A DNA stretch of 64,000 nt from NCBI RefSeq assembly GCF_000185965.1, contig NC_014924.1:2728001-2792000 (forward strand). Reading direction: 5' to 3'. The position numbers and the translations under genes were made by a program. This stretch comes from Pseudoxanthomonas suwonensis 11-1 (lineage in GTDB: Bacteria; Pseudomonadota; Gammaproteobacteria; Xanthomonadales; Xanthomonadaceae). Below the pieces are notes generated by a model that saw only the letters and a program-made list of their open reading frames with translations, made no database searches and was not told where the DNA came from. Below, piece by piece: positions 11,042 through 19,847 of this stretch. Every line of letters begins with the position of its first letter. Positions within the stretch are counted from its first letter, which is position 1.

Positions 11042-11415
11042 GCAAGGCAGGAAGCCTTGCGGGCGGAGCTCCGGGCCTTGCGTGCAAAGAAAGAAGCTTC
11101 GCGGTTGGAGCTCCGGGCTTCGCGCGCAAGGCAAAAAGCCTTGCGTTTGAAGCGTCCGGCTTTGCGCGCAGAGCTAAAAGCCTTGTACCTGGAGCTCCAT
11201 GCCTTGCGTGTGCAAGGCAGATAGCCTCGCGCTCGGAGCTCCGGGCTTTGCGTGCAAGGCAAAAGGCTCCGCGATTGGAGCCCGGGGCTTTGCGCGCAAG
11301 GCAGGAAGCCTTGCACCCGGAGCTCCAAGCTTTGCGTGCAAGGCAGGAAGCCTTGCGGTTGGAGTTCCGGGCTTTGCACGCAAGGAAGAGCCTCGCGGGG
11401 CAGGACTTCCAGCCC
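11042..11415. repeat. 42-bp tandem array of palindromic units, eight copies plus one degenerate
   Basis: Units begin at 11042, 11084, 11126, 11168, 11212, 11254, 11296, 11338 and (degenerate) 11380. All full units are 42 bp except the fourth, which is 44. Each has GCAAGGC-AGGAA-GCCTTGC (7-bp hairpin) and then GGAGCTCC (8-bp palindrome). Junctions form GCCTTGCGCGCAAGGC-like palindromes. There are no unique spacers, so it is not a CRISPR array. It stays open in several frames as a 14-residue repeat but has no start signal. It lies just upstream of the putative enhancer and sigma-54 promoter of the exporter operon. Confidence 0.85.
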
Positions 11416-11421
11416 CCACCG

Positions 11422-11480
11422 GTGTCCGGCCTGGGGCCCGGATGGTGTCCGCCCAGGTGTCCGGCGGACACAGCGGACAC
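11422..11480. promoter_or_regulatory. putative upstream activator site: nested GTGTCC/GGACAC inverted repeats
   Basis: GTGTCC-GGC-GGACAC is a perfect inverted repeat at 11457-11471. It is flanked symmetrically by GTGTCCGC (11445-11452) and GCGGACAC (11473-11480), itself a perfect 8-bp inverted pair with nearly the same centre. A further GTGTCCGG half-site lies at 11422-11429. The centre is about 85 bases upstream of the start predicted from the sigma-54 promoter, a usual distance for an enhancer-binding protein. The likely ligand is the NtrC-family regulator at 16593; that pairing is inference. Confidence 0.6.
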
Positions 11481-11521
11481 TCCGCACCCGTCGCGAACCC
11501 TTTCCAATCAAAGGCTTGGAG

Positions 11522-11539
11522 TTGGCACGGGACCTGCAA
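11522..11539 (+). promoter_or_regulatory. sigma-54 (-24/-12) promoter of the ABC exporter operon
   Basis: TTGGCACGGGACCTGCAA matches the RpoN consensus TTGGCACG-N4-TTGCA at all but one of the conserved positions. The GG (11524-11525) and GC (11536-11537) elements have the obligatory 12-base offset. The predicted start is near 11549, about 29 bases before the adaptor ATG. A sigma-54-type activator gene lies at the end of the same cluster. Confidence 0.8.
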
Positions 11540-11577
11540 CAGGGAACCCGGACACCAACACGACCACCCGCGCCCAC

Positions 11578-12852
11578 ATGATCCCCGACACCTCCGCCCA
11601 GGACCGCCCCCTCTCTTCCGCAGCCGGCAGCCGTCCGGCGTGGCGCCGCTGGCTGCTGCCGGCGGCCGGCGCGGCGGTCGTGCTGGCCCTGGCCGGCTGG
11701 GTGGTCTCCGGCTGGAGCGCCGGCTCGCGCTCCTACGACGGCTCGCGGATCCGCATCGCCGAGGTCAAGCGCGGCGACCTGGTCCGCGACATCTCCGCCG
11801 ACGGCAAGGTGATCACCGCCAACAGCCCGGTGCTGTACGCCATCGCCGGAGGCACCGTGAGCCTGAAGGTGGTGGCCGGCGACGTGGTCGAGAAGGGCCA
11901 GGTGCTGGCGGTGATCGACAGCCCCGAGCTGCACAGCAAGCTGGTGCAGGAGGAATCGACCCTGGCCAGCATGGAGGCCGAGGCCAGCCGTGCCCAGCTG
12001 GATGCGCGCATCGCCAGCCTCAATGCGCGCAAGGCCCGCGACCAGGCCCTGATCGACCACACCGCAGCCCAGCGCGACCTGGAGCGCTACGAGCGCGCCC
12101 ATGCCGGCGGCGCGGTCTCCAACAACGAGCTGGCCCGCGCCCAGGACGAGCTGAAGAAGGCCCGGATCGGCCTGGAGGCCGCGCGCAGCGATGCCGGCCT
12201 GCAGGAACAGGGCGCGGCGCTGGATGCGCGCAACAAGCGCCTGCTGGCCGACCGCCAGAAGGCGGTGGTCGATGAGCTGCGCCGCCAGGTCGACCTGCTG
12301 ACCCTGCGCGCCCCGTTCGACGGCCAGGTCGGCCAGGTCCAGGTCTCGCAGGGCACCAACGTGGCGATCAATGCGCCGATCCTGGGCGTGGTCGACCTCA
12401 GCGAGTTCGAGGTCGAGATCCGGGTGCCGGAGAGCTTCGCCCGCGACCTGGGCATCGGCGTGCCGGCGCAGGTCACCAGCCAGGGCAAGGCCTGGCCGGC
12501 CAAGGTCTCGGCGGTGTCGCCGGAAGTGGTCAACGGCGAGGTCACCGCCCGCCTGCGCTTCGACGGGGGCCAGCAGCCGCCGGGCCTGCGCCAGAACCAG
12601 CGCCTGTCCACGCGGATCGTGCTGGACACCAAGAAGGACGTGCTGATGGTCGAGCGCGGTCCGTTCGTCGAGCAGGGCGGTGGCAACTCCGCCTGGGTCG
12701 TGGAAGGCCGCAGCGCGGTGCGTCGCCCGGTGCAGACCGGCGTCAGCAGCCTCGGCTACGTGGAGATCGTCGACGGCGCGAAGGAAGGCGACCGCATCGT
12801 GGTCTCCGGCTCCGACCAGTTCGGAGATGCAGAAAGGGTCGCAATCAATTGA
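11578..12852 (+). CDS. HlyD/MacA-like periplasmic adaptor of an ABC exporter
   Basis: A 424-aa membrane-fusion protein. One N-terminal membrane anchor (about residues 26-46) is followed by a lipoyl/barrel-sandwich half (SLKVVAGDVVEKGQVLAVID), an alpha-helical hairpin (about 125-235), the second lipoyl half (LRAPFDGQVGQVQVSQGTNV) and a beta-barrel domain. It would connect the inner-membrane permeases to an outer-membrane channel, which is not encoded here. The ATG at 11578 is chosen because the membrane anchor follows at once and the sigma-54 start lies 29 bases upstream; no strong ribosome site is visible. First gene of the exporter operon. Confidence 0.88.
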   Translation: MIPDTSAQDRPLSSAAGSRPAWRRWLLPAAGAAVVLALAGWVVSGWSAGSRSYDGSRIRIAEVKRGDLVRDISADGKVITANSPVLYAIAGGTVSLKVVAGDVVEKGQVLAVIDSPELHSKLVQEESTLASMEAEASRAQLDARIASLNARKARDQALIDHTAAQRDLERYERAHAGGAVSNNELARAQDELKKARIGLEAARSDAGLQEQGAALDARNKRLLADRQKAVVDELRRQVDLLTLRAPFDGQVGQVQVSQGTNVAINAPILGVVDLSEFEVEIRVPESFARDLGIGVPAQVTSQGKAWPAKVSAVSPEVVNGEVTARLRFDGGQQPPGLRQNQRLSTRIVLDTKKDVLMVERGPFVEQGGGNSAWVVEGRSAVRRPVQTGVSSLGYVEIVDGAKEGDRIVVSGSDQFGDAERVAIN

Positions 12853-12856
12853 TTGC
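12841..12856. repeat. perfect 16-bp palindrome over the adaptor stop codon
   Basis: GCAATCAATTGATTGC reads identically on both strands and includes the TGA stop of the adaptor gene. It could form a short hairpin at the start of the adaptor-ATPase gap or be a protein-binding site; nothing else supports a role. Confidence 0.5.
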
Positions 12857-12861
12857 TCGTG

Positions 12862-13045
12862 GTTGGTGATTCGGGATTCGTAACAGCAGAAGCAACTGCC
12901 ACCCGCTCACTCCCGGCCACCAGGCGAATCACCAATCACCAATCACCAATCACCAATCACCAATCACCAATCACCAATCACCAATCCCGAATCACGAATC
13001 ACCAATCCCGAATCCCGAATCCCGAATCCCGAATCACCAATCACA
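12862..13045. repeat. heptad repeat array (AATCACC/AATCCCG) between adaptor and ATPase genes
   Basis: Seventeen consecutive 7-mers run from 12927 to 13045, mostly AATCACC, then mixed AATCCCG. A short inverted copy (GGTTGGTGATTCGGGATTCG, 12861-12880) lies upstream, so the transcript could fold into a stem-loop. Arrays of this heptad are common between genes in xanthomonads. The array stops just before the ribosome site of the ATPase gene. Reading through it as protein gives only a low-complexity ITNHQSP repeat, so it is not coding. The same heptads recur at 57571. Confidence 0.9.
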
Positions 13046-13056
13046 AGGAACCTCCA

Positions 13057-13764
<708 letters not shown>

Positions 13765-13774
13765 GGAGGCCGCC

Positions 13775-15076
13775 ATGTTCGCCTACTACTTCAACCTGGC
13801 CCTGCGCAGCTTCCGCCGCGACAAGGCCCTGACCGCGCTGATGGTGCTGGCCATCGCCCTGGGCATCGGCGCGTGCATGACCACGCTGACCGTGTTCCAC
13901 GTGCTGTCCGGCGACCCGATCCCGACCAAGAGCGACCGCCTGTTCTACGTCCAGCTCGACCCGGCCGAGATGATGGGTTACACCCCCGGCGAGGAACCCT
14001 CCGCCCAGGTCACCCGCTACGACGCCGAGGCCCTGCTGCGCGAGAAGCGTGGCCTGCGGCAGGCGATGATGACCGGCGGCAACGTCTCGGTAACGCCCGA
14101 GCGTGACGGCCTGCCGCCGTTCCTGGGCACCGCGCGCTACACCAGCGCCGACTTCTTCCCGATGTTCGAGACCCCGATGCAGTACGGCCAGGGCTGGAGC
14201 GCCAACGAGGACGAGGCCCATGCGCGGGTCGCGGTGATCTCGAAATCGCTCAACGAGCGCGTGTTCGGCGGCGGCAACAGCGTCGGCAAGCAGCTGCGCC
14301 TGGACCAGGCCGACTTCACCGTGGTCGGCGTGATCGACGAATGGCGGCCCACGCCGCGCTTCTACGACATGTACAGCGACCAGTACGGCCAGCTGGAGGA
14401 CGTGTTCCTGCCCTTCAGCACCTCGCGCGACCTGAAGATGTCCCGCAGCGGCAGCATGGACTGCTGGGGCGACAGCGGCGGCGATGCGACCACGATCAAC
14501 GCGCCCTGCGTGTGGATCCAGTACTGGGTCGAGCTGGAATCGGCCGGCAAGGCCGGCGAGTACCGCGACTACCTGGTCAACTACTCCGACCAGCAGCGCG
14601 CGGCCGGCCGCTACAAGCGCCCGACCAACGTGCGCCTGCGCAACGCGATGGAACTGCTGGAGTTCAATCGGGTCGTGCCTCGGGACGTGGTGATGCAGCT
14701 GTGGCTGGGCTTCGGCTTCCTGCTGGTGTGCCTGGTCAACACCGTGGGCCTGCTGCTGGCCAAGTTCCTGCGCCGCGGCAGCGAGATCGGCGTGCGCCGC
14801 GCCCTGGGCGCCTCGCGCAAGGCGATCTTCGCCCAGTGCCTGGTCGAGGCCGGCACGGTCGGACTGGCCGGCGGCATCCTCGGCCTGGTGCTGTCGCTGC
14901 TCGGCCTGTGGGGCGTGCGCCAGCAGCCGGCCAGCTACGCCGAGCTGGCCCACCTGAACCTGGGCATGCTGCTGCTGACCTTCGTCCTGGCCGTGGTCGC
15001 CAGCGTGCTCGCCGGGCTGCTGCCCGCCTGGCGCGCCATGCAGGTCACGCCCGCCATCCAGCTCAAGAGCCAGTAA
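13775..15076 (+). CDS. FtsX/MacB-like ABC exporter permease, first subunit
   Basis: A 433-aa permease with an N-terminal membrane segment (about 20-42), a large MacB-type periplasmic domain (about 45-305) and three C-terminal membrane segments with the FtsX core (about 310-425), including EIGVRRALGASRKAIF. It starts at an ATG preceded by GAGGAGG. With the next gene it would form a heterodimeric channel-less pump of the MacB mechanotransmission type, carrying substrate from periplasm to the adaptor. The substrate is unknown; peptides, macrolides or lipids are family precedents. Confidence 0.88.
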   Translation: MFAYYFNLALRSFRRDKALTALMVLAIALGIGACMTTLTVFHVLSGDPIPTKSDRLFYVQLDPAEMMGYTPGEEPSAQVTRYDAEALLREKRGLRQAMMTGGNVSVTPERDGLPPFLGTARYTSADFFPMFETPMQYGQGWSANEDEAHARVAVISKSLNERVFGGGNSVGKQLRLDQADFTVVGVIDEWRPTPRFYDMYSDQYGQLEDVFLPFSTSRDLKMSRSGSMDCWGDSGGDATTINAPCVWIQYWVELESAGKAGEYRDYLVNYSDQQRAAGRYKRPTNVRLRNAMELLEFNRVVPRDVVMQLWLGFGFLLVCLVNTVGLLLAKFLRRGSEIGVRRALGASRKAIFAQCLVEAGTVGLAGGILGLVLSLLGLWGVRQQPASYAELAHLNLGMLLLTFVLAVVASVLAGLLPAWRAMQVTPAIQLKSQ

Positions 15077-15111
15077 CGGGCCGGCCGGCCCGCGCCCCAA
15101 CGGAGACCCAC

Positions 15112-16344
15112 ATGGACATCCGCCCCATCCTTTCCACCCTGCTGCGGCACCGGACCGCCGCCTCGCTGATCGTCATCGAGGTCGCGCTGACCTGCGCCAT
15201 CATCTGCAACGCGCTGTTCATGATCAGCGACCGCATCACCGAGGTCCGCGAGACCAGCGGCCTGGTCGAGGACGAGCTGGTGCGCATCCAGATCACCAGC
15301 GTCGGCAACGACCCCGAGGAGGACGCGCGCACCCGCAGCGACCTGGCCGCGCTGCGCGCCCTCCCCGGGGTCAAGGCCGCCACGGTCACCAACCAGGTGC
15401 CGTTCGTGAACTCGTCCTGGAACAACGGCGTGCGCCTGGACGCCGACCAGCAGCAGGTCACGATGAACGCGGCCATGTACATGGCCGAGGAACAGTTCCT
15501 CGAGACCCTGGGCCTGAAGCTGGTCGCCGGCCGTGCGTTCACGCCTGACGAGTACAAGGACGCCGCCAGCCTGATGGCGGGGCTGTCCGAAGGCAGCCTC
15601 CCCTCGGCGATCGTCACCCGCAAGATGGCCGAGCGGCTGTGGCCGGGCGAGGACCCGATCGGCAAGGGCTTCTACAGCGGCGACGAGCAGCCCACCCGCG
15701 TGGTCGGCGTGGTCGAGCACCTGGTCCGGCCCAGCCAGCTGGGCGGCCCCAGCGCGCGCGAGTACTCGATGATCCTGCCGCTGCGCCCGCACTACAACAT
15801 CGGCGGCAACTACGTGATCCGCACCGATCCCGACCGCCGCCAGGAGGTGCTGGAGGCGGCCAGGAAGGTGCTGCAGGCCAATGGTGCCGACCGCATCATC
15901 CTGGAGGACCAGACCAAGACCTTCGAGGAGCTGCGCTCGGAGTACTACCAAGGTCCGCGCTCGATGGCATGGCTGCTGGGCATCGTCTGCGTCGCCCTGC
16001 TGCTGATCACCGCGCTGGGCATCATCGGCCTGGCCAGCTTCTGGGTGCAGCAGCGCACCAAGCAGATCGGCATCCGCCGCGCGCTTGGCGCCACCCGCGG
16101 CCAGGTGCTGCGCTACTTCCAGACCGAGAACTTCCTGCTGGCCTCCATCGGCATCGCCCTGGGCATGCTGCTGGCATTCGCCATCAACCAGGTGCTGATG
16201 GGCAAGTACGAGCTGGCGCGGCTGCCGCTGTACTACCTCCCCGCCGGCGCGGTGCTGCTGTGGGTACTGGGCCAGCTGGCGGTCTACGCCCCCGCCCGGC
16301 GTGCGGCCTCGATCCCGCCGGCCACGGCGACCCGCAGCGTATGA
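15112..16344 (+). CDS. FtsX/MacB-like ABC exporter permease, second subunit
   Basis: A 410-aa paralogue of the preceding permease with the same layout: one N-terminal membrane segment (about 20-40), a periplasmic MacB domain and three C-terminal segments, including QIGIRRALGATRGQVLRYF. It starts MDIRPILSTLLRHRTAAS at ATG 15112, after GGAG, 35 bases beyond the first permease. Two distinct permeases plus a separate ATPase mean that the functions fused in MacB are split among three proteins here. Its stop overlaps a small downstream ORF (ATGA). Confidence 0.86.
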   Translation: MDIRPILSTLLRHRTAASLIVIEVALTCAIICNALFMISDRITEVRETSGLVEDELVRIQITSVGNDPEEDARTRSDLAALRALPGVKAATVTNQVPFVNSSWNNGVRLDADQQQVTMNAAMYMAEEQFLETLGLKLVAGRAFTPDEYKDAASLMAGLSEGSLPSAIVTRKMAERLWPGEDPIGKGFYSGDEQPTRVVGVVEHLVRPSQLGGPSAREYSMILPLRPHYNIGGNYVIRTDPDRRQEVLEAARKVLQANGADRIILEDQTKTFEELRSEYYQGPRSMAWLLGIVCVALLLITALGIIGLASFWVQQRTKQIGIRRALGATRGQVLRYFQTENFLLASIGIALGMLLAFAINQVLMGKYELARLPLYYLPAGAVLLWVLGQLAVYAPARRAASIPPATATRSV

Positions 16345-16556
16345 GCCGCCGCGCGCGCCAGCGGACGGCACGCAACGACCGCGCGACCCTCTGGTACGCG
16401 GTCGCCGCGGCGGCGGTCGCCGTGGTGTGGCTGGCCTGCGTGTTCCCGGCCTCCACGCCCGGCGCCGCCACCGACCGCCCTGGCGCTCCCCGCCTCGCCG
16501 ACGCCGGGCACGACCGCGGGTCGGATCGCGGCCACCCGCCGGCCGCGAGCAGGTAG
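16341..16556 (+). CDS. small single-pass membrane protein (hypothetical)
   Basis: A 71-aa open frame whose ATG overlaps the permease stop codon (ATGA, 16341-16344), the arrangement of translational coupling. It has a basic N-terminus (MSRRARQRTARNDR), one hydrophobic helix (about residues 18-37, TLWYAVAAAAVAVVWLACVF) and a polar tail. It ends 36 bases before the response regulator. I do not recognise a family. It may be a small accessory or sensor-linking peptide of the exporter, or a chance open frame in GC-rich DNA. Confidence 0.45.
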   Translation: MSRRARQRTARNDRATLWYAVAAAAVAVVWLACVFPASTPGAATDRPGAPRLADAGHDRGSDRGHPPAASR

Positions 16557-16592
16557 CCTTTGCGGCACGCAAACAGGATCCGTCCCGAATAC

Positions 16593-17930
16593 ATGTCCAC
16601 CATCCTGGTCATCGACGACAACCCGGCCGTCGCCACCGCGCTGGAAGTGCTGTTCTCGCTGCACGACATCGCCACCGTGCATGCCATTGGCCCGGAGGAA
16701 GGGCTGGCCCTGCTCGAGCGCGAGCCGGTGGACCTGGTGATCCAGGACATGAACTTCACCGCCGACACCACCTCCGGCGACGAGGGCCGCGAGCTGTTCG
16801 CCGCGATCCGCGACCGCCACCCGGACCTGCCGGTGATCCTGCTCACCGCGTGGACCCATCTGGAAAGCGCGGTGGAACTGATCAAGGCCGGTGCCGCCGA
16901 CTACGTGGCAAAGCCCTGGCAGGACGCCAAGCTGCTGGCCACGGTCAACAACCTGCTGGAGCTGTCCGAGGCGCGGCGCGAGCTGGACCAGCGCCGCCAC
17001 GGCGAGCGCCGCCGGCGCGAGGACCTCACCCGCCGCTACGACCTGCGTGGCGCGGTATTCGCCGACCCGGCCAGCGAGCGGGTGGTTGCGCTGGCCTGCC
17101 AGGTGGCGCGCTCGGAACTGCCGGTGCTGATCACCGGACCCAACGGCAGTGGCAAGGAGAAGATCGCCGAGATCATCCAGGCCAACTCGCCGATGCGCGA
17201 CGGCCCGTTCGTGACCCTCAACTGCGGCGCGCTGCCGGCCGACCTGATCGAGGCCGAACTGTTTGGCGCCGAAGCCGGCGCCTACACCGGCGCCAACAAG
17301 GCGCGCGAGGGCAAGTTCGAGGCCGCCGACGGCGGCACCCTGTTCCTGGACGAGATCGGCAACCTGCCGGCCGCCGGGCAGATGAAGCTGCTGCGGGTGC
17401 TGGAGACCGGCCGCTTCGCGCGGCTCGGCTCCAACCGCGAACGCCAGGTGCGGGTACGCGTGGTCAGCGCCACCAATGCCGACCTGCCGGCGATGATCCG
17501 CGAGGGCGGGTTCCGCGAAGACCTGTACTACCGGCTCAACACCATCGAGCTGTCGATGCCGCCGCTGGGGGAGCGTCCCGGCGACGTGCTGCCGCTGGCC
17601 GAGCACTTCGGCGCCGGCGGCAAGCCGCTGTCGCCGGCGGCGGTCGCGGCGCTGCAGCGCCATTCCTGGCCGGGCAATGTGCGCGAGCTGCGCAACGTGA
17701 TCCAGCGCGCGCAGCTGCTGGCGACCGGCCCGCGGATCGAGCCGGACGACCTGGCCCTGCCACGCGCGCAGGCCACCCGCCCGGGACCGGCGCGCGAGCC
17801 GGAACGCGAGCAGATCGAGGCCGCCCTGCAGCGTGCCGGCGGGGTGATCGCCCAGGCCGCCGCGGAACTGGGCATGAGCCGCCAGGCGCTGTACCGGCGC
17901 ATGGAGCGCCATGGCCTCAAGAGTCCCTGA
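16593..17930 (+). CDS. NtrC-family sigma-54-dependent response regulator
   Basis: A 445-aa activator with three domains. The receiver (1-120) has Asp9/Asp10, phospho-acceptor Asp52, Thr85 and Lys107. The AAA+ domain (about 155-380) has Walker A GPNGSGKE (182-189), the sigma-54-contact loop as GAYTGA (229-234; usually GAFTGA, Tyr is also seen) and Walker B TLFLDE (about 249-254). A Fis-type helix-turn-helix (AAAELGMSRQALYRRM) closes the protein. It likely activates the sigma-54 promoter at 11522 through the inverted repeats at 11445-11480. The start is MSTILVIDDN at 16593; its ribosome site is weak. Confidence 0.93.
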   Translation: MSTILVIDDNPAVATALEVLFSLHDIATVHAIGPEEGLALLEREPVDLVIQDMNFTADTTSGDEGRELFAAIRDRHPDLPVILLTAWTHLESAVELIKAGAADYVAKPWQDAKLLATVNNLLELSEARRELDQRRHGERRRREDLTRRYDLRGAVFADPASERVVALACQVARSELPVLITGPNGSGKEKIAEIIQANSPMRDGPFVTLNCGALPADLIEAELFGAEAGAYTGANKAREGKFEAADGGTLFLDEIGNLPAAGQMKLLRVLETGRFARLGSNRERQVRVRVVSATNADLPAMIREGGFREDLYYRLNTIELSMPPLGERPGDVLPLAEHFGAGGKPLSPAAVAALQRHSWPGNVRELRNVIQRAQLLATGPRIEPDDLALPRAQATRPGPAREPEREQIEAALQRAGGVIAQAAAELGMSRQALYRRMERHGLKSP

Positions 17931-17936
17931 CGCCCG

Positions 17937-19289
17937 ATGCTCCGCCGCACCCTGACCCTGCGACTCTTCCTGCGGCTGCTGCCGGTACTGGCGCTCGCCG
18001 CGGCGCTGCCGTGGGCCTTCGCCTACTGGATCAACCACGGCTGGATGCTGGCCGCGCTGTCGGTCGCGATCCTGCTGGCATTGATGTGGTGGAGCCTGCA
18101 CCGCGCCCTGGCGCCGCTGCGGGCCCTGTTCCGCGCACTTGCCGGCAGCGTCAATACCTACCGCGACGGCGAGTTCAATTTCGGCGTGCACTGGGAGAGC
18201 CGCGACGAGGTCGGCGACCTGGTGCGCGCCCACTCCGCGCTGGGCGAGGTCCTGCGCCAGCAACGCCAGGAACTGGCGCAACGCGAGCTGCTGCTGGACA
18301 CCATGGTCCAGAACACGCCGGTGGCGATGGTGCTGTGGGCCGAGGGCGGCGATGGCCTGGCGCGGGTGGTCTACGCCAACCTCGCCGCGCGCAAGCTGCT
18401 CAACGACGGGCGCAAGCTCGAAGGCCAGCACATGGACCAGGTGCTGGAAGGCCTTCCGGCCGAGCTGTGCGAGGCCGTGGCCCGTGGTGGCGACAGCCTG
18501 TTCGGCGTGCGCGGCGAGGACAGCGGAGACGGCCCGGAAGAGGAGGAAGAGGTCTACCACCTCTCCCGCCGCCGCTTCACCCTCAACGGCCGCCGCCACG
18601 AACTCCTGCTGCTGCGCCTGCTCACCCCCGAGCTGCGCCGCCAGGAAGTGCAGACCTGGAAGAAGGTGATCCGGGTGATCAGCCACGAGCTCAACAACTC
18701 GCTGGCACCGATCGCCTCGCTCGCCCACTCCGGCGCCGAACTGGTGCGGCGCGGGAAGTACGAGCGCCTGGGCGAGGTGTTCGCCACGGTCGAGGACCGT
18801 GCCCGCCACCTGGAAGGCTTCATCCGCGGCTACGCACGCTTCGCCAAGCTGCCGCAACCGCAGCTGCAGGCGGTGGACTGGGCCGATTTCCTGGCCCGCC
18901 TGCAGCGGCAGATCGGCTTCGAGCTGGACGGCGAGGCGGCCGACCTGCGCGCCCGGATCGACGTGGCGCAGATGGAGCAGGCCATGCTCAACCTGCTGAA
19001 GAACGCGCACGAGGCCGGCCAGGAAGCCCAGCCGGCGCAGGACGAGGTGCGCGTGCGCCTGCGCCGCCTGCCCGGCTGGACCCGGCTGGAAGTGCTGGAC
19101 CGCGGTCCGGGCATGAACGAGGCGGTGCTGCAGAACGCGCTGCTTCCGTTCTATTCCACCAAGCGCAACGGCACCGGCCTGGGCCTGGCCCTGTGCCGCG
19201 AGATCATCGAGGCCCATGGCGGCCGCCTGTCGCTGCAGAACCGCTCCGACGGCGGCCTGTGCGTGGCGGTGATGCTGCCGGAGCCGTAG
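17937..19289 (+). CDS. NtrY-like membrane histidine kinase
   Basis: A 450-aa sensor kinase six bases downstream of the response regulator, evidently its partner. Two membrane segments (about 11-30 and 35-53) are separated by almost no periplasmic loop, so sensing may occur in or near the membrane. A HAMP-like linker (about 54-105) and a PAS-like region (about 120-225) lead to the phospho-acceptor His250 in VISHELNNSLAPIA and to an ATPase domain with NLLKNAHEAG (N box), DRGPGMN and GTGLGLAL (G boxes). An acidic run (EEEEE, about 201-205) in the linker is unusual. Last gene of the exporter cluster. Confidence 0.9.
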   Translation: MLRRTLTLRLFLRLLPVLALAAALPWAFAYWINHGWMLAALSVAILLALMWWSLHRALAPLRALFRALAGSVNTYRDGEFNFGVHWESRDEVGDLVRAHSALGEVLRQQRQELAQRELLLDTMVQNTPVAMVLWAEGGDGLARVVYANLAARKLLNDGRKLEGQHMDQVLEGLPAELCEAVARGGDSLFGVRGEDSGDGPEEEEEVYHLSRRRFTLNGRRHELLLLRLLTPELRRQEVQTWKKVIRVISHELNNSLAPIASLAHSGAELVRRGKYERLGEVFATVEDRARHLEGFIRGYARFAKLPQPQLQAVDWADFLARLQRQIGFELDGEAADLRARIDVAQMEQAMLNLLKNAHEAGQEAQPAQDEVRVRLRRLPGWTRLEVLDRGPGMNEAVLQNALLPFYSTKRNGTGLGLALCREIIEAHGGRLSLQNRSDGGLCVAVMLPEP

Positions 19290-19323
19290 GTCGCGGGCGC
19301 TGGTGCGGCCGCGGACGTCGGCA

Positions 19324-19847
19324 TTACCCGGGTTGTCCCAGCCTGCGCTGCATCACCACCCGCAGGCGCATCGGGAAGCCGAGGCCGTGCTCCTCCGCGA
19401 GCGTGGCGCGCAGGCCGGGCGTGTATCGCGCCGGCTCCAGCACCTCGAACCCGGCGCTGGCATAGAAGGGCGCGTTCCATGGCACGTCGCGCAACGTGAC
19501 CAGGGTGATGCGCCCGAAACCTTCCCCTGCCGCGCTGGCGCAGGCACGTTCCAGCAGTGCGCGGCCCATGCCGCGGCGCCCGTGGTCCGGATCCACGTCC
19601 ATCTGCACCAGGTACGCCTCGCCGTCGACGCACGAGTAGAGCGCGTAACCCACCGCCCGCCCGTCGGACTCCGCAACCCACAGCCGCCCGCGGGCCGCTG
19701 CTTCGACATGGTCATCGGCCGCCAGGGTGCTGCGCGCGAACACCGGGTAGGCCTCGTGCCCGCGGAGCAGCTCGCAGGCGCGCCCCCGATGGCGACCAGG
19801 GTCGCGGCGTCGGCGGCGCGGCCGGGACGCAGCGACCACCCGGTCAC
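19324..19847 (-). CDS. GNAT family acetyltransferase with apparent frameshift near its start
   Basis: The GNAT core is clear: [18 protein letters not shown] (acetyl-CoA loop) and [15 protein letters not shown]. The continuous frame begins at GTG 19839 with an implausible Arg-rich N-terminus. In another frame, a GTG at 19847, overlapping the glmU stop as GTGA, encodes a natural-looking start ([20 protein letters not shown]) that breaks at a run of five C (19783-19787), after which [13 protein letters not shown] continues in the core frame. One extra or missing base there, real or a sequencing error, explains this. Substrate unknown. It ends 35 bases from the kinase stop, convergently. Confidence 0.72.

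Noticed and set aside
11042-11415. CRISPR-like array
   Set aside because: Units are contiguous with no unique spacers and there are no cas genes.
10903-11577. Upstream in-frame extension of the adaptor through the 42-bp array
   Set aside because: It translates the repeats into a monotonous 14-residue pattern, crosses the sigma-54 promoter and lacks a ribosome site. The membrane anchor directly follows the ATG at 11578.
12853-13056. N-terminal extension of the ABC ATPase through the heptad array
   Set aside because: It yields only a repeated ITNHQSP-like peptide. The ATG at 13057 has AAGGA upstream and begins the normal domain.
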